Part shown: positions 58,344 to 64,000 of the stretch, piece after piece
How positions within the stretch are numbered: the stretch's first letter is position 1
How the letters are laid out: each line of letters starts with the position of its first letter
Assembly: GCA_009760855.2 (NCBI GenBank)
Contig: WPIO01000035.1
Location: 3,123,001 to 3,187,000, forward strand
Direction of reading: 5' to 3'
Source: Cristatella mucedo
Taxonomy: Eukaryota; Bryozoa; Phylactolaemata; Cristatellidae
DNA: 64,000 nt
The notes under the pieces: model-generated
What the model was told of the DNA's origin: nothing
What the model saw: the letters and a program-made list of their open reading frames with translations, nothing else
Database searches by the model: none
Program-made: the position numbers and the translations under genes

Positions 58344-59643
58344 ATGTCGAGTAGGGTGGAAACGATCGGTCGCCGCTTAGCGAGTCCTAGCGAGCGGCCC
58401 GGGCCACGACGAGTAGTTTTTTTGGCTCAAAGAGCAAGTGATCAGGCTGAGCAGGAGGAGCTCCAGCGAGCTCATCCTGCTCCACTTACCAAGTGCATCA
58501 CGTTCTTGAGCGATCGGGGCGTCCAGCTTGCTGCCGTCGCATCCAAAGAGACCCTGCCTGCGGAATATCGCGATGGCCAGCCCTGACATTCAGAAGGACA
58601 CGATCCGTGTGCATGCTAACCTCTTGTTTGTAAGGGAGTTGATGAGGAGCAAGGCGACGCTCATGATGGCTCGTGGCTATGGCCGAAAAGATTCGAGATA
58701 TGAGCGAAAAGGAGCGGCTAGATCTTTGGTGCACAGCTTCGGTCAGATCGAGCCCAGCCTTGTTCGGACGATAGACCTGTACTTGGAACACGTGACAAAC
58801 ACCTGGCCTCATACTGTGTGCTAGGAAATCGCTGACATTCAGATAAATCACCGTCGTATATTTTTGCCAATCATCGGTGAAGGGCTGCGACGATGTGTCG
58901 AAATCTGAGCGGTGAGCTAAATTGCTTAAGAGCATTGATGGAGCAACTTGACGAGTTGATGTAATACAGGTATGGCTGAGAGCATACGGTTCAGCTAGTC
59001 CTCGTTTTGGCTTGCACAGGTTTTCCGACATAGCCCTCTTCTTCGAGTTGGTCGCTAACATTACTAATGTGATGCATGATTCTCGAAAGCGAATTGAGTT
59101 GCTGCTCGTTAAGCTAACGAAAATCGTACAGGACCTCATCAGCGAGCTGCTGGTTGAGACAGACCGCGGCCTCAACCAGAAGCCTACATGAATTACCCCT
59201 TTTGAATAGCTGCGGTTGTCATTTTCTGATAGTGAATCATCGCCTTATAGACATATTTGTGTCGACCGATGAAGTAATTGAGGATTTTGAAGAGAATGGC
59301 TGCACGGCTGAGCAGAGAATCAAATCAGAATGTGACTACGACCTCATTATTAAGCTCAAGTTGGCCTCGATTTTACATCTCATTGTGAACTTGCTCCTGA
59401 CTACTCAAGAGCTAATTCGGGCAATGTAAAATCAGCATCGTCAATATCTTGATCTTGGCCGACTGCACCATTCAGGCGCTGATAGAGATGCTGACGCCGT
59501 GCTTTGACGATCTGTCGTCGAGGATGTGGAATTTCCATCTGCATCGTGCGATCGAAATGCCCAATAGAACGGGCAATCAGATCCGACTTGGTCGACGTCA
59601 CCGAAACCTTGGTCGAAACTCACCAAAGGAACTTCTTCCGTGC
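58344..59643 (+). pseudogene. Frameshifted coding-like region, unknown protein
   Basis: Several + strand frames read like pieces of one protein. The first (58344-58586) includes LTKCITFLSDRGVQLAAVAS and ends at a stop. One base out of frame, DIQKDTIRVHANLLFVRELM follows directly (58588 on). Another shift gives MAEKIRDMSEKERLDLW (near 58680). Later pieces include FFELVANITNVMHDSRKRIE and LLVKLTKIVQDLISELLVET (59040-59160), and DEVIEDFEENGCTAEQRIKS (59268 on). The pieces are helical and charged, with no recognised family. At least three shifts or stops separate them. No introns are obvious, so a decayed retrocopy is possible. A 225-codon frame on the - strand (58498-59175) competes with this reading. 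Confidence 0.35.
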
Positions 59644-60589
59644 TGATTTGTTTTACTTTTCAACTTAAAAGATGCAGTCAGTGTTGAGCTTTTTAGTTTG
59701 ACAGTGATTCAATAGAAATTACCCACATGGCTGCTTGTAGCTTGCCTCATCAAGAGTTCACTGAATTGAACGTCAAGAATATTTAAGAGCTAACAATAAC
59801 GTTCTACTAGTCAGACTTTATAGACGCCAATTCACTCCTATTGAGACAGCAGCTCCACAGCTTTCCTAAGAAAATTGATTCTGGCTAATCGCTGAAGAAC
59901 GCTGGGTTTCGTGAACCAATCTTGCTGTCATGCTGGCAGAGTCCGGTGGAGCAGATACCAGCTATGACCTACGGTAAAGGCTGGTGCAACTTGTTTTAAC
60001 ACTGCCAGTGTCAGCCGCCATTTATGTGTTTAGTGCAGTCAAAGGATATCCAGGCACGACATCGAATGACTGTGGGTGCAGACTACTTGTATGACCATGC
60101 TGTTTTATGTTGAGAAATAAATTTCCACGATGGGGACGAATAATGAGATCCTCACGCACTGCCAAACTCTGTGCAGCAGTCGCTCACTTATGTAATAACT
60201 GGCCCAATTTAAACTGTGTTTATTATTTTTCGTCAGGGATCGCTCCCTTGCTGAAAATCCTGGCACCAACGCTGTGTGAATGTTCGTCCCCCCAGGATCG
60301 GTCCTTACAGAAAACCCTTTAAACTAACTTTTAGTTTGCTTTGACAAGATGAAAACCGTGCCTACAAAGTAACCTGCTATAACTCTTTACTTGGCTCTCT
60401 GCCTACACAAAACTCCAGCCATCATGGCACCAACCACTGGCCAAGCATGACCCTTTGGCATAATACCAAACTAGACTTCATTGTCAAGAAGGCAGCCAAG
60501 AGACATAAGTGAGACTGAAAGTATAGGTAAGCAACGAGCGCATATTTTAGATGAATTGAACAAGGTTTGGCAGACAACAAGTCTTATAA
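59644..60589. other. No recognisable gene
   Basis: Nothing seen. Confidence 0.4.
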
Positions 60590-61385
60590 TCTGCACAAAA
60601 TCTAGATGTCATGTTCCCAAGTGATCTTTCATGAGACGACCACATCAGCTCCACGCTTAAGTCTGCCTACTTTCAGCTACACAACATTGCTTAAATCCTG
60701 GCTTGTTTAGACAGGGATATCACAAATAAATTGGTCCATGCACTTTTGACATCCCGTCTTGACTTATGTAACTCACTGCTTGCTTGTCTACCAGCCTATG
60801 CAGTCAGGCGCTTACAGCTGGTGCAAAGCTCTGCAGCTAGGCTTGTCTGTCGTGAGCGTCTCAGTTGCCTCATCACACCGCTTTTCGCCGACCTGCACCG
60901 GCTCCCAGTCAAGCAACGCATCGACTTCAAGGTTTTGTCACTCACTTTTAGTTCCTTTCATTGTTTGGCTCCAGCCTACCTATTAGATTTACTCCCCCTC
61001 CATCGTACCACCCGCTTTTGGAATCTAATTGTTTACCTATACCTCGTACAAACCTCAAATGTTTTGGAGACCGTGCCTTTTATGCTGCCAAGGCTTATAA
61101 CTCACTTCCAACTTGCGTCGCGACATCTCCTGACTTGACCACATTTAAAAAGAAACTAAACATGCAACTAATTATCACAGCATTTAGTGGGTCGCCGAGA
61201 TTCGTCCTGCGTGCACTTGTGCGTGCTGACACTGTGCATGTCATCCTTTAACATGGTATCCTTGTTGTTTATTGAGCATGCTACCACTAACCATTCGATC
61301 GAGCTTACTTTGCAGCCAATTTAAAGTGCCTAGAAAGAAATTGATTTCTCTGAGGATACAATATCTACTTTGTTGTTATTACTAT
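60590..61385 (+). mobile_element. L2/CR1-like LINE family B copy
   Basis: Begins around GACCACATCAGCTCCACGCT (the segment after the palm), continues through the C-terminal domain with TSRLDLCNSLLACLP, RRLQLVQSSAARLV and LHRLPVKQRIDFKVL (60750-60950), then the 3' region, a degraded hairpin (AAAGTGCC ... GAGGATACA) and a poor TTGTT tail. The open frame 60731-61138 covers most of the domain before a frameshift near 61010. Part of the 3' region (the second GCATGCTGACC unit) is missing. Confidence 0.85.
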
Positions 61386-62224
61386 AGTGTAATAGGTCAA
61401 TGTCACTGTGCTTGCTGTACTTCACAGTAGAGCAAACTTCTACAACGGAAATTGCCGTTTACACGATCCGTGTTGTCTCGCTGAAATGAACAATTCCGCA
61501 CGCATTCGCTTTCACCTTGTCGCCTGCACCCTGTCGTCCTCGTCAGCCTCTGGATGCTCAAGAATTAAAATCTACTGACTACATAATCTGGGAACTTTGT
61601 ATTACATGCCTAGTATTTTTTCACGTTCAGACAAATGATTTGCAGGTGCACAAAACGTGCGCTCTTTAAAACTGTGCACATGCATCGTCGCGGAGACAAA
61701 CGGACAGGCAAACAAAGCTCAATTCTGGTGATTCACTGATGGCAAGGCCGATTCTCTGCGAAGCAAGTTTACGGTTTCTTGGCCCTGACTGAGGGCGTGA
61801 TTTCGCGACGGCCCAGACGGCTCTGGCATCTCCGAGTAACCGCACGAGTGCTAGTAAAGCAATTGTATAAACGGGACCGTCGTCGCGACTGTACGAGATC
61901 GCGAATCGTCGTTTTCGCCAGAAGAGGATGTGCTCACTCGCGGAGAAGGCAGCGAAACGCGTTCGCCGCGTGCGCCAGCCACCGCCGATCTACACGACCT
62001 AGGCTGCATCGTCAGCCCGCGCTAGTGACAGCAATTGCGGTCGCGACGCTTGCTTTATTAAGAACAGTGGCAACTGTCGCCAGCGCGAACGTGGCTGGTC
62101 CGCTTACCTTTCTCAGCGAGCGGCTTAGTGTCAGAACAATACCCTGAGGCTGCGGATGTTGATAAAGGCAGCACGCTGCTCCACTGCGGCGCTGGCTCGA
62201 GTTAAGCTCGAGGGACGAGAAGCT
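61386..62224. other. CpG-rich stretch, no supported gene
   Basis: GC and CpG rise from about 61.7 kb. The 122-codon frame at 61779-62147 has no ATG at its start and is Arg/Ala-rich, as expected from composition. The region from here to about 62.8 kb looks like a second, smaller island and could be a promoter for something downstream. Confidence 0.4.
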
Positions 62225-62248
62225 GGCGGCGGCGGCGGCGGCGGCGCG
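62225..62248. repeat. (GGC)n microsatellite
   Basis: Seven or eight GGC units inside the second CpG-rich stretch. Confidence 0.9.
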
Positions 62249-62516
62249 GGCCGGGCTAAGCTAATATTGCCTCTCGCTTAGGTAACCCCGTGTCCGCCGA
62301 GAGGCACCAAAGAGAGCGGTCCTTTTGTCGGTCACGCAACAAGGTTGACTTTAGCGTTTCTATCCGCTTGCCGTCGCCGACTGTTCCGGCCGTGCACAAT
62401 AGCCCTCACTCTAGGCCGGAAATCAATTGACCTTTTATCATAGCGTGTCCTGAGACCAGCGCGTATTGAAGTTCCATTTGATTAAGTAAATCGTGAGCTC
62501 AGCTTTCAGTGTAAAA

Positions 62517-62542
62517 TCTCTCTCTCTCTCTCTCTCTCTCTC
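62517..62542. repeat. (TC)n microsatellite
   Basis: About thirteen TC units, short and perfect. Confidence 0.95.
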
Positions 62543-63167
62543 GAGGCCTGCAGCCGGTCGGCGGACCGATTGTCTTCATAGAGGACAAGGTAACGGCAAC
62601 AACACAGGCGCATTGTTTCGCGAGTACGCCGTGCGACTTCCGCCAGCTCGCAATTCGTTCAGACCGCTCGTGAATGAGCGGCGTACTTGACAACGGTGAA
62701 ACAAAACTCGGCGCCGCATTTTCGAGACGACGGCGCCTACGACTGCGCGAGCGACGAGTCCCCCGCTGTCAAACCGCTCGAACACTGTTTGGGTCCTAGA
62801 GGGCTGCTGCGCTAGTCACTTTCTGACCACAGCTGCGTCCTAGCCGCATGCGGTCACTTTCGTTGCATGCCAATTTGGCCCAGACGATCCAGTATGATCA
62901 TGCGAGTCTCTCGTTTCGTGTTAGCTCAGGTGGTGCTGCTTCAAGTCTAATGCGAGTTCCTTCTTACGCCTTCTTACGTTTCCACGTTAGAGCGCTGATT
63001 GTACTTCTAACCTAGAAGCAGTAAATCTGAAGCTAACTTTAGAGAACACTCGAATCTCGTTTCTCAGGAATGCCCTTCTCTTTAGAATAGGCCAAAACAT
63101 TTAGCAGCGTGATCTTTCATTTTAGCAGCATGATATTTTTACTTTGCACGCTTGCTGCTACTGAAAC
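62543..63167. other. Edge of second CpG-rich stretch, no supported gene
   Basis: CpG-rich to about 62.8 kb and then AT-rich. Overlapping 64-69 codon frames on both strands reflect composition. Confidence 0.4.
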
Positions 63168-63217
63168 ATGGCCGAAGTCGTCGAGCTGCTCGGCGATCAG
63201 TCATGCGATCACCCAGG
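63168..63217 (+). CDS. Possible first coding exon
   Basis: An ATG in a favourable context (GAAACATGG) opens a short acidic peptide beginning MAEVVELLGDQSCDHP. A CAG/GTGCC donor-like site follows at about 63217, 400 bases downstream of the CpG-rich stretch. The frame stays open to 63473 if not spliced, but beyond the site the composition is AT-rich and hydrophobic. No family is recognisable from so short a piece. Confidence 0.22.
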
Positions 63218-63473
63218 TGCCTTATCTTTGCTACATATCCCTACTCCTAGTTGGTTGAAATCTGGCAGCGGGTTATTTGTCGTCAGAAGTACCGTCTCAA
63301 TTTCTAACCTTTATGGTCTGCTAGAGTGCACCCTTTTTAATCTCCGGTTCTCTGTTCAACTTGTGGCAGCTGCAGATGGTGGTGGTAAATTACACTATGC
63401 ATTTCAAATATTTCTTCTCTTGGTATTAAGTGTTGTATCCAGATTTCTCATGCCTCAGAGGTATATAAACTAG

Positions 63474-64000
63474 CTTGTTTCCCTAAAACCTCTTTTTTTT
63501 ATACCAGGATGCTGATTAACATGAAAGAAACCGATTTGCCTATGAGAAAACTGACATATTCGCGTATTGCGGTTCACATTTTGTCGGAAAGTACTACAAA
63601 TCAACCAAAATTAACCTTTATTTACATGGAAGTATTATAAAATCTCCACTCAAAAGGATTCGGAAATGAGTTGAGGTTTTTGATTTGTTGCTAAACTGCA
63701 AATCACTTTCTCGAAGAAGCTGCAAAACATACTGTCGTATTCTGTTTAAGGCAAACTGTCATTGGCAACGAGGTTTAAAGTGAAATATATACTACTGAAA
63801 ACTCTCACTTTGATTCTGTTAGTCCCCATAGTCTCCTTGAATTTATTAGGATGAGCATCGAGGATTTGAACTTTGAGAGACATTATACATAATCCTGTTT
63901 TTCGCTTCATACTTCAGGATTAGCATGCACCAGCCACTCAGCTTTCTACTTTGCAATTGCCCGATAGCAGTGAGCTACGGTAATGATACTGTTCCAGACC
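63474..64000. other. No recognisable gene
   Basis: AT-rich to the window end; nothing seen. Confidence 0.45.

Noticed and set aside
58498-59175. 225-codon - strand frame as a gene
   Set aside because: No motif; the opposite strand shows several protein-like pieces with better sequence character, so the frame may be incidental.

Overview
This is animal nuclear DNA, most likely from an invertebrate whose genome is moderately AT-rich and repeat-rich. Most of the window has no long open frames. It is littered with 5'-truncated non-LTR retrotransposons of the L2/CR1 group, tRNA-derived SINEs, microsatellites and two minisatellites. No bacterial-style gene layout, rRNA, CRISPR array or functional tRNA gene is visible. 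The phylum cannot be fixed from the sequence.

The one well-supported host gene is an intronless gene at about 39.55-41.04 kb on the + strand. It has a TATA box at 39546, a start codon at 39725 directly behind an in-frame stop, a 308-codon reading frame and a polyadenylation signal at 41030. It encodes a type I membrane protein: signal peptide, SEA-like domain, calcium-binding EGF, second EGF, transmembrane helix and a short basic tail. It lies in a GC/CpG-rich island (about 38.3-41.5 kb) that contrasts sharply with its surroundings.

Repeats. LINE family A (best copy 5515-7530) ends in a TTACA repeat, and remnants lie at 8.1-8.4, 20.6-20.9, 29.6-29.8, 36.1-36.2, 42.9-43.8, 53.8-53.9 and 57.0-57.1 kb. 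LINE family B (best copy 14319-15124) ends in a hairpin followed by ATT repeats, and copies lie at 1.5-2.5, 13.4-13.7, 16.3-17.6, 19.5-19.7, 24.9, 42.4-42.9, 48.8-49.1 and 60.6-61.4 kb. SINE-1 (8120-8266) has a tRNA-like head and carries the same 3' hairpin as LINE B, so it probably borrows LINE B's reverse transcriptase; it sits inside an older LINE A fragment. SINE-2 (four copies at 12.5, 30.5, 35.0 and 35.9 kb) has a tRNA-like head and its own conserved body.

Less certain items are several exon-like frames with splice-site-like borders (10976-11120, 44981-45238, 53014-53386, 63168), a frameshifted pseudogene candidate at 58.3-59.6 kb and a possible LTR-retroelement pol C-terminus on the - strand at 25.3-25.6 kb. 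The remaining stretches show nothing I can support and are marked as such.
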